60,063 bases of DNA from an uncultured Blautia sp. (GTDB lineage: Bacteria; Bacillota; Clostridia; Lachnospirales; Lachnospiraceae): NCBI GenBank assembly GCA_900549015.1, contig URMH01000012.1, positions 1 through 60,063 on the forward strand. Reading direction: 5' to 3'. A program made the translations under genes and the position numbers. Under the pieces are notes generated by a model, which was given only the letters and a program-made list of their open reading frames with translations, had not been told where the DNA came from and did not search any database. Shown here piece by piece: positions 42,087 through 51,097 of the stretch. Every line of letters starts with the position of its first letter. Within the stretch, counting starts at the first letter, position 1.

Positions 42087-44651
42087 GTGAAAAAAGAAAA
42101 GTTTGATGTGACAGGTATGACCTGTTCTGCCTGCTCCTCCAGAGTAGAGAAATGCGTTTCAAAACTTTCAGGAGCAGAAAAGGTAAGTGTAAACCTTCTT
42201 ACAAATAGTATGCAGGTAGAATATGATGAGAATGTCCTCCGGGAAGGACAGATTATCGACGCAGTAGTAAAGGCTGGATACGGCGCCAGCGTACAGGGAG
42301 AGGGAACTGTAAAACAAGAAGCGGCAAAAGGAAGTGTGGGAACGAGTCGGTCTCCTGTAGAGGACCAAATTAGAAATATGAAAATGCGTTTGATTGTTTC
42401 TTTTGCATTTTTGATACCACTTATGTATATTTCTATGGGCCATATGGTGGGACTTCCCCTTCCGGCTTTTTTAGAAGGCGCAGAAAATGGAGTGAGCTTT
42501 GCCTTTACCCAGTTTCTTTTCTGCCTGCCGGTTATCTATGTAAACAGAAAATACTTTATAAAGGGGTATCAGACCTTATTCCACCTTGCTCCAAATATGG
42601 ACAGTCTGATCGCCATCGGTTCTACGGCTTCCCTTGTATATGGAATTTTTGCCATTTACCGCATGAGCTACGGGCTGGCAAACGGGGATATGGAGCTGGT
42701 ACACAGATATTATCACGACCTGTATTTTGAGTCAGCCGCCATGATCCTTGCGCTTATTACCGTAGGAAAATATCTGGAAACAAAATCAAAAGGAAAGACA
42801 AGCGAGGCAATTACAAAGCTTCTTGATCTTGCTCCAAAGACTGCTGCAGTAGAGCGTGGCGGAAAAGAGATGGAAATTCCTGCAGAACAGGTACAGGCGG
42901 GGGATATTGTGATTGTTCGTCCGGGTGGAAGTATTCCTGTAGACGGTTTTATTATAGAAGGAAGCACAAGTGTGGATGAGGCCGCTATTACAGGAGAAAG
43001 CATTCCTGTTCACAAGCAGGTAAATGATACGGTTATTGCGGCAACAGTAAATAAAACGGGATTTATTCGTTTTAAGGCGACAAGAGTAGGAGAAGATACG
43101 ACTTTTTCTCAGATTATCCGCCTTGTAGAGGAAGCAAGCTCCAGTAAGGCTCCCATTGCAAAAACAGCAGACAAAATCGCAGGGATTTTTGTACCCACTG
43201 TAATGGGAATTTCCCTTGTGACAGCCATTGCATGGCTCATTGCAGGAGCTACCTTTGAATTTGCTCTTTCCTGTGCGATTTGTGTTCTTGTAATTTCCTG
43301 TCCTTGTGCCCTTGGTCTTGCGACACCTGTTGCGATTATGGTGGGAACAGGAAAAGGAGCAGAAAACGGGATTTTGATCAAATCAGGAGAAGCCCTTGAG
43401 ACAGCGCACAACATTAAAAGTGTGGTTCTTGATAAAACAGGAACGATTACACAGGGAAAACCTGTTGTGACAGATGTGGAGACAGAGATTTCGGAACGTG
43501 ACTTTTTAAAGATTGCAGCAGGGCTTGAGCGGGGAAGCGAGCACCCGCTTGCCGAGGCAATTTTAGAGTATGCCAGTGCGAAGGGAATAAAAGGAGAAAG
43601 AACAGAAGAATTTTTCTCCGTTCCGGGACAGGGCGTAAAAGGAAAAATAAACGGCCGTTGGTATTATGCAGGAAACAGTCGCATGATGAAAGATCAGGGT
43701 ATCCCTCTTGGCGTATACGAAAAGCGTCTGGAAGCGCTTGCAGATGAGGGAAAAACCCCTATGATTTTTGCAGAAGAAAATAAGATTATAGGGCTTCTTG
43801 CGGTAGCTGACGTGGTAAAACCTACAAGCCGTCAGGCAGTGCAGCAGCTGAAGGAACTTGGCATTGAGGTTGTCATGCTCACAGGAGATAATAAAAGAAC
43901 AGCAGAGGCAATTCGTAAAAACCTGGATATTGACACAGTCATTGCCGAAGTCATGCCCCAGGATAAGGAGAGAGAGATTGCCAGACTTCAGGAGCAGGGA
44001 AAAACAGTTGCCATGATAGGAGACGGTGTAAACGATGCACCAGCTCTTGTAAGGGCAGATGTTGGAATGGCGATTGGAGCGGGAACAGACGTTGCCATTG
44101 AAAGCGCAGATGTGGTTCTTATGAAAAACGACCTTCTCGATGCAGTGACGGCAATCCGTTTAAGTAAAGCTGTAATCCGAAATATCAAACAGAATCTTTT
44201 CTGGGCGTTTTTCTATAATGCACTTGGAATTCCGGTGGCTGCGGGAGTATTTTACACAGCCTTCGGCTGGAAATTAAATCCCATGCTGGGAGCTGCGGCA
44301 ATGAGTATGAGCAGTATTTTTGTTGTTACAAATGCACTTCGTTTGAAACGATTCCGTCCTTTTGCAAAAGGGGAGAAAAATAAACAGGAGGAAGCTGTGC
44401 TTCAGAGCAATGAGATAGAAAAAAATGAAAAAAAGGAGGAAACAGAAATGATTACAATGAAAATTAACGGAATGATGTGCCCACATTGCCAGGCAGCAGT
44501 GAAAAAAGCGCTGGAAGGATTTGAGGGTGTGCAGGCAGATGTAAACCTGGAGGATAAGGCGGCTTATATAAAAGCACCGGAAAATACGGATAAAGAAGCA
44601 CTTGCAAAAGCAGTGACAGATGCAGGATATGAAGTGGTAAGTGTAGAATAA
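42087..44651 (+). CDS. copA: Cu(I)-exporting P-type ATPase CopA with N- and C-terminal metal-binding domains
   Basis: This 854-residue P1B ATPase exports Cu(I). The N-terminal HMA has C13-x2-C16 (MTCSAC). The membrane Cu site is C405-P-C407; the phosphorylated D449 sits in DKTGT; GDGVNDAPAL is present. After a Lys/Glu linker (about 765-787) a second HMA occupies 788-854 with C798-x2-C801 (MMCPHC). A C-terminal HMA is unusual for CopA. GTG 42087 follows AGGAGGG at about 8 nt; the ATG 4 nt before it is out of frame and stops at once. Confidence 0.93.
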   Translation: MKKEKFDVTGMTCSACSSRVEKCVSKLSGAEKVSVNLLTNSMQVEYDENVLREGQIIDAVVKAGYGASVQGEGTVKQEAAKGSVGTSRSPVEDQIRNMKMRLIVSFAFLIPLMYISMGHMVGLPLPAFLEGAENGVSFAFTQFLFCLPVIYVNRKYFIKGYQTLFHLAPNMDSLIAIGSTASLVYGIFAIYRMSYGLANGDMELVHRYYHDLYFESAAMILALITVGKYLETKSKGKTSEAITKLLDLAPKTAAVERGGKEMEIPAEQVQAGDIVIVRPGGSIPVDGFIIEGSTSVDEAAITGESIPVHKQVNDTVIAATVNKTGFIRFKATRVGEDTTFSQIIRLVEEASSSKAPIAKTADKIAGIFVPTVMGISLVTAIAWLIAGATFEFALSCAICVLVISCPCALGLATPVAIMVGTGKGAENGILIKSGEALETAHNIKSVVLDKTGTITQGKPVVTDVETEISERDFLKIAAGLERGSEHPLAEAILEYASAKGIKGERTEEFFSVPGQGVKGKINGRWYYAGNSRMMKDQGIPLGVYEKRLEALADEGKTPMIFAEENKIIGLLAVADVVKPTSRQAVQQLKELGIEVVMLTGDNKRTAEAIRKNLDIDTVIAEVMPQDKEREIARLQEQGKTVAMIGDGVNDAPALVRADVGMAIGAGTDVAIESADVVLMKNDLLDAVTAIRLSKAVIRNIKQNLFWAFFYNALGIPVAAGVFYTAFGWKLNPMLGAAAMSMSSIFVVTNALRLKRFRPFAKGEKNKQEEAVLQSNEIEKNEKKEETEMITMKINGMMCPHCQAAVKKALEGFEGVQADVNLEDKAAYIKAPENTDKEALAKAVTDAGYEVVSVE
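44448..44651 (+). CDS. Probable internal in-frame start giving a CopZ-like copper chaperone
   Basis: AAAAGGAGGA at 44431-44440 is a near-perfect ribosome site 7-8 nt before ATG 44448, in frame with copA. Initiation there yields 67 residues comprising only the C-terminal HMA with MxCxxC (MMCPHC), the size of CopZ. This suggests that one gene gives both the pump with a tethered chaperone domain and a free chaperone. The arrangement looks like an ancestral copA-copZ pair whose copA stop was lost. Confidence 0.65.
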   Translation: MITMKINGMMCPHCQAAVKKALEGFEGVQADVNLEDKAAYIKAPENTDKEALAKAVTDAGYEVVSVE

Positions 44652-44673
44652 AATCAAATAGAGAAGCAAAAAG

Positions 44674-44722
44674 ACCGAAAGACAGAGGATAGATATAGTA
44701 CCGTTCTGTTTTTCGGTTTTTT
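44674..44722 (+). terminator. Intrinsic terminator after copA
   Basis: ACCGAAAGACAGA (44674-44686) pairs with TCTGTTTTTCGGT (44705-44717) over 13 bp with one G-U pair, followed by TTTTT. Confidence 0.85.
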
Positions 44723-44750
44723 GTTTATAGAACTTTAAGATTTAACAATA

Positions 44751-44805
44751 TTGTATCTTAAAATAAAATATGCTACTCTAAGTGTATTAAGACAATTAAT
44801 ACACT
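44751..44805 (+). promoter_or_regulatory. Promoter and YtrA-type operator
   Basis: TTGTAT (44751-44756) and TACTCT (44774-44779) are 17 bp apart. Directly downstream is AGTGTATTA (44781-44789), N7, TAATACACT (44797-44805), a perfect 9-bp palindrome that contains AGTGTA-N13-TACACT, the published operator form for the Bacillus YtrA regulator. It overlaps the transcription start. Confidence 0.82.
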
Positions 44806-44824
44806 AGTAGATGGGAGGGAGTAT

Positions 44825-45199
44825 ATGATTTTGCTGGATTATCAGGACAGAAGACCGATATATGAGCAGGTGGCAGAAAAATTTAAAACACTGATTATTA
44901 CTGGTGCTTTACCGGTAGGGACGAAAATGCCTTCTGTTCGTCAGCTTGCTGTGGATTTATCCATTAATCCGAACACGATACAGAGAGCTTATATGGAGCT
45001 TGAACAGCAGGGATTGATTTATCCAATAAAAGGAAGGGGTAATTTTGTGGCAGATACAGACAGAGTGCTGCAGATTGGCCGCCAGGAATATCTGAAAGAG
45101 TTTAAAGGAATGGTAAAGAAGGGGAAAACCTTGAAAGTGGATAAGGAACTGCTCATTTCAGAAATTCAGGAGTGTTACAGGGGGGAGAAATATGATTGA
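44825..45199 (+). CDS. YtrA-type GntR-family repressor
   Basis: This 124-residue protein has an N-terminal GntR winged helix (about 10-75; MPSVRQLAVDLSINPNTIQRAYMELEQQGLI) and only a short C-terminal dimerisation helix, the YtrA subgroup. YtrA-type repressors control ABC operons induced by cell-wall antibiotics. It is coupled to the ATPase gene by an 8-nt overlap and sits behind its own operator, so autoregulation is likely. Confidence 0.92.
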   Translation: MILLDYQDRRPIYEQVAEKFKTLIITGALPVGTKMPSVRQLAVDLSINPNTIQRAYMELEQQGLIYPIKGRGNFVADTDRVLQIGRQEYLKEFKGMVKKGKTLKVDKELLISEIQECYRGEKYD

Positions 45200-46091
45200 G
45201 GTAAAAAACTGCAGAAAAGCTTTCGGAAAAGTTTGTGCTGTAGATAAGGTGACGCTTAATATTTATAACCGGGAAGTATTTGGTCTTGTAGGCAGCAATG
45301 GCGCAGGGAAAAGTACACTTCTTCGTATTATTGCAGGAATTTTAAAGCCGGATGAGGGACAGGTGCTTGTAGATAACGAAGCAGTTTATGAAAATGATAA
45401 AAGAAAAGCTTCTATTTTTTATATTCCGGACGACAGCTATATTCCTTTAAATTATACGCCGGAGAATCTGATGGATTTTTATAGAAATTATTATCCGGGA
45501 TTTCATAAAGAAAAATATCATCGACTGATGAAACAGTTTCAGATGGATGAAAAAAGAAGAATTTCGACATTTTCCAAAGGAATGAAAAAACAGCTGATGG
45601 TGATTCTGGGAATCAGTGCAAATACAAGATATCTTCTTGGAGACGAAACATTTGATGGTCTGGATCCTGTAATGCGCCAGGCAGTGAAAAGTCTTTTTGC
45701 ATCTGAGATTATGAATCGGGACTTCGCGCCGGTTATTGCCTCCCACAATCTCCGGGAATTAGAAGACATTTGTGATCATGTGGGACTTTTGCATAAGGGC
45801 GGGATTCTTCTTTCTAAAGAACTTGAGGAAATGAAGAGAAATATTCATAAAGTGCAGTGCGTATTTTCTAATAAAGCAAAAGAGTATGAACTGATGCGTG
45901 ATCTGGATGTTTTAAAAGTCAGCCATCAGGGATCTCTTCTTATGATTACGGCAAGGGGAACAAAAGAAGAAATTCTTCATACGGTGGAGGAAAAATGTCC
46001 ACTGTTCCATGAGGTAATTCCGTTATCGTTAGAAGAAATATTTATAAGTGAGACGGAGGTGGCGGGATATGAAATCCAAAATCTTTTCTAA
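45192..46091 (+). CDS. YtrB-type ABC transporter ATP-binding protein
   Basis: This 299-residue ATPase has Walker A GSNGAGKST (about 35-43) and a Walker B region (YLLGDETFDGLDPVMR). The signature is FSKGMKKQ, an atypical LSGGQ form common in YtrB-like ATPases. The C-terminal extension (about 210-299) is of the accessory type. It pairs with the ABC-2 permease that overlaps its 3' end. Confidence 0.88.
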   Translation: MIEVKNCRKAFGKVCAVDKVTLNIYNREVFGLVGSNGAGKSTLLRIIAGILKPDEGQVLVDNEAVYENDKRKASIFYIPDDSYIPLNYTPENLMDFYRNYYPGFHKEKYHRLMKQFQMDEKRRISTFSKGMKKQLMVILGISANTRYLLGDETFDGLDPVMRQAVKSLFASEIMNRDFAPVIASHNLRELEDICDHVGLLHKGGILLSKELEEMKRNIHKVQCVFSNKAKEYELMRDLDVLKVSHQGSLLMITARGTKEEILHTVEEKCPLFHEVIPLSLEEIFISETEVAGYEIQNLF

Positions 46092-48201
46092 TAAAAATAT
46101 AGTAACCGCATTTAAAAGTCAGTCATGGCTTCCACTTTTTATTGCAGTCGGATTTCTTTTTGCTTTTCCGGTGGCTGAACTTGTTATGCTTGGACGGTGG
46201 GAGCATGTGAATTACACAGCAGGGCAAATGAAAATTCTTTATGCCAATCTCTGGAGAGATGGCTTTGTATTGACGGGAACCATTGTAGCGATGGCTTCTG
46301 CATTTGTAAATGGTGCAAGCAGTTTCCTGTATCTTTATTCCAGAAGAAAGGCAGATTTTTATCATAGCCTTCCAGTAAACAGGAAACAGATTTTTTTACA
46401 GAGACTTTTTACAGGACTTGTTTTTTATATTATTCCTTATGTGATCATGGAGTTTCTTGCTGTGTGCATCGGAGCCTCCAGAGGCTTTTTCAGCTTGGGA
46501 CTTATGGGAATGGCAGTAAAAATGATGGTATTTCATTTACTGGAATATTTGCTGATTTATTTTTGCACCGTATTTATTTTAAGTATGACAGGAAATATCC
46601 TCATGGGGATTTTATGCTCCCTGGGTATTGTGTTTTATTTCCCGGCACTTTCTTATGTTCTGGGAATATATGGAGATGTTTTTTTTAAAAATTATTATTA
46701 TACATCGCATGGTATTTGGGGATTTTTATCGACATACTTTTCGCCGCTATGCGCAGCAGAGCGTTTTCTGGAAATATACAGAAAAGGAGAAGGTGAAATT
46801 CTTTTGCTTTTTGGAATATTTCTTGCAGCGGCAGTTACAGGAATCATTTCATTTTTGGCATTTGAAAAAAGACCTTTGGAAAAAGCAGGAAACGCACTTG
46901 TATATTCCTGGTGCGAGCCGGTCGTTCGATTTATGGTGATAATTCCAGCAGGGCTCGGGATCGGTCTATTTGCTTATATGGCGCCGGCAGGAGAGAATGG
47001 AACGGTCTGGGCGGTTGCAGGTACAGTTTTCGGAATGGTCATGATTCATGGAATTTTAGAGACTTTTTATCATTTTGATTTTCGGTGTTTTTTGCATAAA
47101 AAACTTCAGCTTGTTATTTCCATTGTGGCAGTAGCGGCAATCGCATTTATATTCAAGAAAGATTTAATTGGATATGGGACATATATACCGGAGTATGAAG
47201 ATATTGAATGTATATCCCTGGGACTTTATGATGTAAATACTTATGAAAGTACACCTGAAATTTTCCGAACAGAGGGTGGGAAATACGAAGAAAAGCAGGA
47301 TGGAACAAATCGCAGAGAGATGTTTACCGTGGTAGAAAAAACTCCGAAAATGTATGAAGTTCTAAGAAAAGTCAGCGAGGAAGATACTGTAGAATACGGG
47401 GAAAATATGTGCTATATTCCTGTAAGATTTGATACCGGGCTGGGAAGGAAAATTTACAGGCAGTATGCGATAGACAGCAGTCAGTGCCGGATGCTGATGG
47501 AAGAGGTATGCAGAGATTCCGATTATATAAACTGGAAATACGGATTTTTAAATATAGAAGAGAAATATTCAGGAAACTTTACTTTGTCCAATAGTCTTAT
47601 GGATGAGCAGATTATTAAAAAAGGTGAAAAAGAAGAGTTTCTGGAAAACCTGAGAAAAGATATTAAAGATGCGAATGCGGAAACGTTCACAGCGCTTCCA
47701 TGCGCCCTGCTTTATTTTGACTATGGAATTCTGCCGTCAACATCGCATCCGGAAAACATGGTACCTGGAAAAGCATCTGGTGTCTTTTATAGCGGAAGTG
47801 TGTATCTCTATCCGGAGTTCAGAAGAACCGTTGCATTTTTAAAAGAAAAAGGGTATTATCTCTTTGAGGGAATAGAAAATCTGGAGTATGCAGACGTGTA
47901 CTATACAAAAGAGAATAAAGAAGAGGATACTCTGGAAATGATTACGATACGGTATGAAGAGAAAAAACAGATAGAAGAGCTGGAAAAAGCAATCATTCCG
48001 GAATTTCTCACACCCAGCTGGGCGGAAACAGAAGATTTCCAGGTGGAAATTACATATATAGAAGAGGATGACACTTATGGAAGTTATCCTGCATACGGTG
48101 GTATGGGTCATATTTTAAAAGATAAGGTACCGGATTTTATTCTGGAGGACAGTGTGAAAGTACAGGAAGGTCTTTTGGAATCGAACATTCCTCTCGAATA
48201 A
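46069..48201 (+). CDS. Large ABC-2-type permease of the YtrA operon
   Basis: This 710-residue permease has about seven N-terminal membrane helices (residues 15-360), then a large hydrophilic C-terminal domain (about 390-700) with acidic and Tyr-rich segments (EYEDIECISLGLYDVNTY). The final domain could face either side; a helix near 345-365 precedes it. It overlaps the ATPase gene by 23 nt. ATG 46069 follows GGAGGTGGCGGG. Likely role: export or sensing of wall-active compounds, by analogy with Ytr systems. Confidence 0.8.
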   Translation: MKSKIFSNKNIVTAFKSQSWLPLFIAVGFLFAFPVAELVMLGRWEHVNYTAGQMKILYANLWRDGFVLTGTIVAMASAFVNGASSFLYLYSRRKADFYHSLPVNRKQIFLQRLFTGLVFYIIPYVIMEFLAVCIGASRGFFSLGLMGMAVKMMVFHLLEYLLIYFCTVFILSMTGNILMGILCSLGIVFYFPALSYVLGIYGDVFFKNYYYTSHGIWGFLSTYFSPLCAAERFLEIYRKGEGEILLLFGIFLAAAVTGIISFLAFEKRPLEKAGNALVYSWCEPVVRFMVIIPAGLGIGLFAYMAPAGENGTVWAVAGTVFGMVMIHGILETFYHFDFRCFLHKKLQLVISIVAVAAIAFIFKKDLIGYGTYIPEYEDIECISLGLYDVNTYESTPEIFRTEGGKYEEKQDGTNRREMFTVVEKTPKMYEVLRKVSEEDTVEYGENMCYIPVRFDTGLGRKIYRQYAIDSSQCRMLMEEVCRDSDYINWKYGFLNIEEKYSGNFTLSNSLMDEQIIKKGEKEEFLENLRKDIKDANAETFTALPCALLYFDYGILPSTSHPENMVPGKASGVFYSGSVYLYPEFRRTVAFLKEKGYYLFEGIENLEYADVYYTKENKEEDTLEMITIRYEEKKQIEELEKAIIPEFLTPSWAETEDFQVEITYIEEDDTYGSYPAYGGMGHILKDKVPDFILEDSVKVQEGLLESNIPLE

Positions 48202-48220
48202 GAGGTACAGGGAGAAGAAA

Positions 48221-48961
48221 ATGAAAAAAGCGGTGAGACTTGATAAATTTCTGGCAGATGCAGGCGCAGGAACGCGAAGCGAAGTAAAAAAAATGATTCA
48301 AAAGGGTCAGGTGCAGATAAATGGAATTCCTGTAAAAAAACCGGAACAGAAGGTAAATGAAGAAGACAAGGTAATGCTTCTTGGGCAGGAGATTGGAGCG
48401 GCACCGGAATTTGTGTACTATATTCTTCATAAACCGGCAGGCTATATAAGCGCAACAGAAGATGTACGGGAAAAAACAGTGCTTGAGCTGATTCCGGATA
48501 AAAGAAAGGGACTATTTCCTGTGGGGCGCCTTGATAAGGATACAGAAGGTCTGCTTTTGATCACAGACGATGGGGTGCTTGCTCACAATCTTCTTTCTCC
48601 CAGGAAGCATGTAGATAAGGTGTACTATGCGCTGGTGGATGGAGCTGTCACAGATGCGGATGTGGAAGCAATGGAAAAAGGCGTGGATATAGGGGAAGAG
48701 AAAGTAACCCTTCCTGCAAAGCTTGAAATTCTTTCTGTAAAGAGGATTTCTCAAGAGCCGGAAAAGTGGCAGTCAGAAATTTATCTTACAATCTGTGAGG
48801 GGAAATTTCATCAGGTAAAACGCATGATGGAAGCAGTGGGAAAGAAAGTTGTTTATCTGAAGCGAATTGCAATGGGATCTCTCACATTGCCGGAAACTCT
48901 TTTAAAGGGAGAGTGCAGGCCGCTTACAGAGGAAGAACTCTCTGTTTTAAAAAAAGCATAA
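48221..48961 (+). CDS. RsuA/RluB-family pseudouridine synthase
   Basis: This 246-residue enzyme has an S4 RNA-binding domain (about 6-60, RLDKFLADAGAGTRSEVKKMI) and the catalytic segment VGRLDKDTEGLLLITDDG (catalytic Asp). It isomerises a uridine in 16S or 23S rRNA; which one (RsuA, RluB, RluF) cannot be told from the reading alone. GGGAGAAG lies before ATG 48221. Confidence 0.9.
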   Translation: MKKAVRLDKFLADAGAGTRSEVKKMIQKGQVQINGIPVKKPEQKVNEEDKVMLLGQEIGAAPEFVYYILHKPAGYISATEDVREKTVLELIPDKRKGLFPVGRLDKDTEGLLLITDDGVLAHNLLSPRKHVDKVYYALVDGAVTDADVEAMEKGVDIGEEKVTLPAKLEILSVKRISQEPEKWQSEIYLTICEGKFHQVKRMMEAVGKKVVYLKRIAMGSLTLPETLLKGECRPLTEEELSVLKKA

Positions 48962-48972
48962 AAAGTTTGAAG

Positions 48973-48999
48973 AACCCTCTTTACACAGAGGGTTTTTCT
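48973..48999 (+). terminator. Intrinsic terminator with the rpsB -35 in its loop
   Basis: AACCCTCT (48973-48980) and AGAGGGTT (48987-48994) pair fully; loop TTACAC (48981-48986); TTTCT follows. Confidence 0.82.
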
Positions 49000-49009
49000 A
49001 TGCTATAAT
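48981..49009 (+). promoter_or_regulatory. rpsB-tsf promoter
   Basis: TTACAC (48981-48986) and a perfect TATAAT (49004-49009) are 17 bp apart with a TGC extension. The -35 is the loop of the preceding terminator. Confidence 0.78.
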
Positions 49010-49136
49010 TCAGGAGTTGCAAGTCAACAGAAATTACACGCACAGTGATTCTGAATGGATGGTGCCCTACGGTGTGACGGCGGGTCCGGACAGAAAATGA
49101 GCAGTGCGGAAGAAAACAACCAAAAGGAGAAAAAAC
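49010..49136 (+). promoter_or_regulatory. Candidate structured ribosomal-protein leader of rpsB
   Basis: About 120 nt of non-coding leader separate the promoter from rpsB. CGCAC (49039-49043) can pair with GTGCG (49104-49108), enclosing TTCTG/CAGAA (49049-49053, 49091-49095) and inner G/C-rich hairpins (TGCCCTACGG..., GGCGGGTCCGG). The fold suggests feedback control by S2. No family assigned. Confidence 0.5.
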
Positions 49137-49889
49137 ATGAGCGTTATTTCAATGAAACAGCTTTTAGAAGCAGGTGTACATTTCGGACATCAGACAAGAA
49201 GATGGAACCCTAAAATGGCTCCATACATCTACACAGAGAGAAACGGTATCTACATCATCGACTTACAGCAGTCTGTAGGCATGGTAGACGATGCTTACAA
49301 TGCAATCGCTGACATCGTAGCAAACGGCGGAAACATCTTATTCGTTGGTACTAAGAAACAGGCTCAGGATGCGATCAAAACAGAGGCAGAGCGCTGCGGA
49401 CAGTTCTATGTAAACGAGAGATGGTTAGGCGGTATGCTTACAAACTTCAAAACAATCCAGAGCCGTATTGCACGTCTGAAAGAAATCGAAGCTATGGAAG
49501 CTGACGGAACATTTGAAGTTCTGCCTAAAAAAGAAGTTATTGAATTAAGAAAAGAACTGGCTAAGTTACAGAAAAACTTAGGCGGTATTAAAGAAATGAA
49601 GAGAATCCCGGATGCAATCTTCATCGTAGACCCGAAAAAAGAAAGAATCTGTGTTCAGGAAGCTCATTCTCTGGGAATCCCGCTTATCGGTATCTGTGAT
49701 ACAAACTGTGATCCAGAAGAACTGGATTATGTAATCCCGGGTAACGATGATGCAATCCGTGCAGTTAAATTAATCGTATCCAAAATGGCAGACGCTGTTA
49801 TCGAGGCAAACCAGGGAACAGCAGATGTAGATGGAGAAATCGAAGCAGAATCTGAAGAATTTGCAGAGGAAGCAGCAACAGAAGAATAA
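49137..49889 (+). CDS. rpsB: 30S ribosomal protein S2
   Basis: This 250-residue protein begins MSVISMKQLLEAGVHFGHQTRRWNPKMAPYI, the characteristic S2 start, and contains the coiled-coil segment (about 105-160). It carries a short acidic tail. AAAGGAGA precedes ATG 49137. Codon use is strongly biased to a few codons, as in highly expressed genes. Confidence 0.96.
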   Translation: MSVISMKQLLEAGVHFGHQTRRWNPKMAPYIYTERNGIYIIDLQQSVGMVDDAYNAIADIVANGGNILFVGTKKQAQDAIKTEAERCGQFYVNERWLGGMLTNFKTIQSRIARLKEIEAMEADGTFEVLPKKEVIELRKELAKLQKNLGGIKEMKRIPDAIFIVDPKKERICVQEAHSLGIPLIGICDTNCDPEELDYVIPGNDDAIRAVKLIVSKMADAVIEANQGTADVDGEIEAESEEFAEEAATEE

Positions 49890-49915
49890 TCGTAACTATC
49901 CAGGAGGAAATAACA

Positions 49916-50854
49916 ATGGCTATTACAGCAGCACAGGTAAAAGAGTTAAGAGAAATGACTGGCGCCGGAATGATGGATTGTAAGAAAGCTCTTACAGCAA
50001 CAGAAGGCGATATGGATAAAGCAGTAGAATTCCTTCGTGAAAAAGGTCTTGCTACAGCTCAGAAAAAAGCAAGCCGTGTAGCAGCAGAAGGTCTTTGCAA
50101 GACTTTAGTTGCAGAAGATGGCAAAAAAGCAGTTGTTGTAGAAGTAAACGCAGAGACAGACTTCGTTGCAAAGAACGAAAAATTCCAGAACTATGTTGCA
50201 GATGTTGCAGCACAGGCTCTTACAACTGAAGCAGCAGACGTTGCAGCTTTCCTTGCAGAGCCGTGGGCACTTGATACAGCAAAAACTGTAAACGAAGAAC
50301 TTGCAGCTCAGATTTCTGTAATCGGCGAGAACATGAACATCAGAAGATTTACTCAGATGAAAGAGGAGAACGGTTTTGTTGCTTCCTATACACATATGGG
50401 TGGTAAAATCGGCGTTCTTGTAGACGTTGAGACAGATGTTGTAAACGACGCTGTAAAAGAGATGGCAAGAAACGTTGCAATGCAGATTGCAGCTCTCAAA
50501 CCACAGTACACAAGCGACAGCGAAGTAAGCGCTGATTACATTGCACATGAGAAAGAAATTCTTATGGCTCAGATCATGAACGACCCGAAAGAATCCCAGA
50601 AACCAGAGAAGGTTATCAAAGGAATGATCGAAGGACGTATCAAGAAAGAGCTGAAAGAAATCTGCCTTCTTGACCAGGTTTACGTAAAAGCAGAAGATGG
50701 AAAACAGACTGTTGCAAAATATGTAGAGCAGGTTGCTAAAGAGAATGGTGCAAACCTTACAGTTAAAGGCTTCGTTCGTTTCGAGACTGGTGAAGGAATC
50801 GAAAAGAAAGAAGAGAACTTCGCAGAAGAAGTTGCAAAACAGATGGGAAACTAA
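49916..50854 (+). CDS. tsf: Elongation factor Ts
   Basis: This 312-residue protein has the N-terminal UBA-like domain with ALTATEGDMDKAVEFLREKG, the core dimer-like repeats (TDFVAKNEKFQNY), and the C-terminal module. It exchanges GDP for GTP on EF-Tu. CAGGAGG precedes ATG 49916. It follows rpsB, as usual. What normally follows (pyrH, frr) is absent here. Confidence 0.96.
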   Translation: MAITAAQVKELREMTGAGMMDCKKALTATEGDMDKAVEFLREKGLATAQKKASRVAAEGLCKTLVAEDGKKAVVVEVNAETDFVAKNEKFQNYVADVAAQALTTEAADVAAFLAEPWALDTAKTVNEELAAQISVIGENMNIRRFTQMKEENGFVASYTHMGGKIGVLVDVETDVVNDAVKEMARNVAMQIAALKPQYTSDSEVSADYIAHEKEILMAQIMNDPKESQKPEKVIKGMIEGRIKKELKEICLLDQVYVKAEDGKQTVAKYVEQVAKENGANLTVKGFVRFETGEGIEKKEENFAEEVAKQMGN

Positions 50855-51097
50855 TCACTTCCGAGAAGTTTTCATTATGACAGTGAGGAAAGTCAGTAAT
50901 ATCAAGCAATCTAAGATGTTTACTGTACGCAATGTAATTTATGCACATGTGTAAAACTTACCGTATTTTACCGTAAAATATCGTATGATTTTGAGTGAAA
51001 ATTGCGTCAGAGATTGCGTAAAACTGAAAATATTTACCTTCGGTGAAGTTCACGCAATTTTATAAACACACAGTATCATTCATATGTAGATATTACA
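50855..51097. repeat. Non-coding region with phased direct and inverted repeats after tsf
   Basis: The 450 nt after tsf hold no convincing gene. Three TAYCGTA units recur every 10 bp (50960-50985). TATTTTAC/GTAAAATA (50964-50971, 50973-50980) is a perfect palindrome. AAAATTGCGT (50998-51007) and ACGCAATTTT (51052-51061) form a 10-bp inverted repeat 44 nt apart, with ATTGCGT repeated at 51013. Such patterns fit recombinase or regulator binding sites. A 25-codon open frame (50878-50954) lacks a ribosome site. Confidence 0.5.

Noticed and set aside
50878..50954. 25-codon open frame after tsf
   Set aside because: No ribosome site and no recognisable protein.
50940..51065. Possible CRISPR-like repeats
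   Set aside because: Units are 7-10 bp with no constant spacers; better read as protein-binding or recombination repeats.
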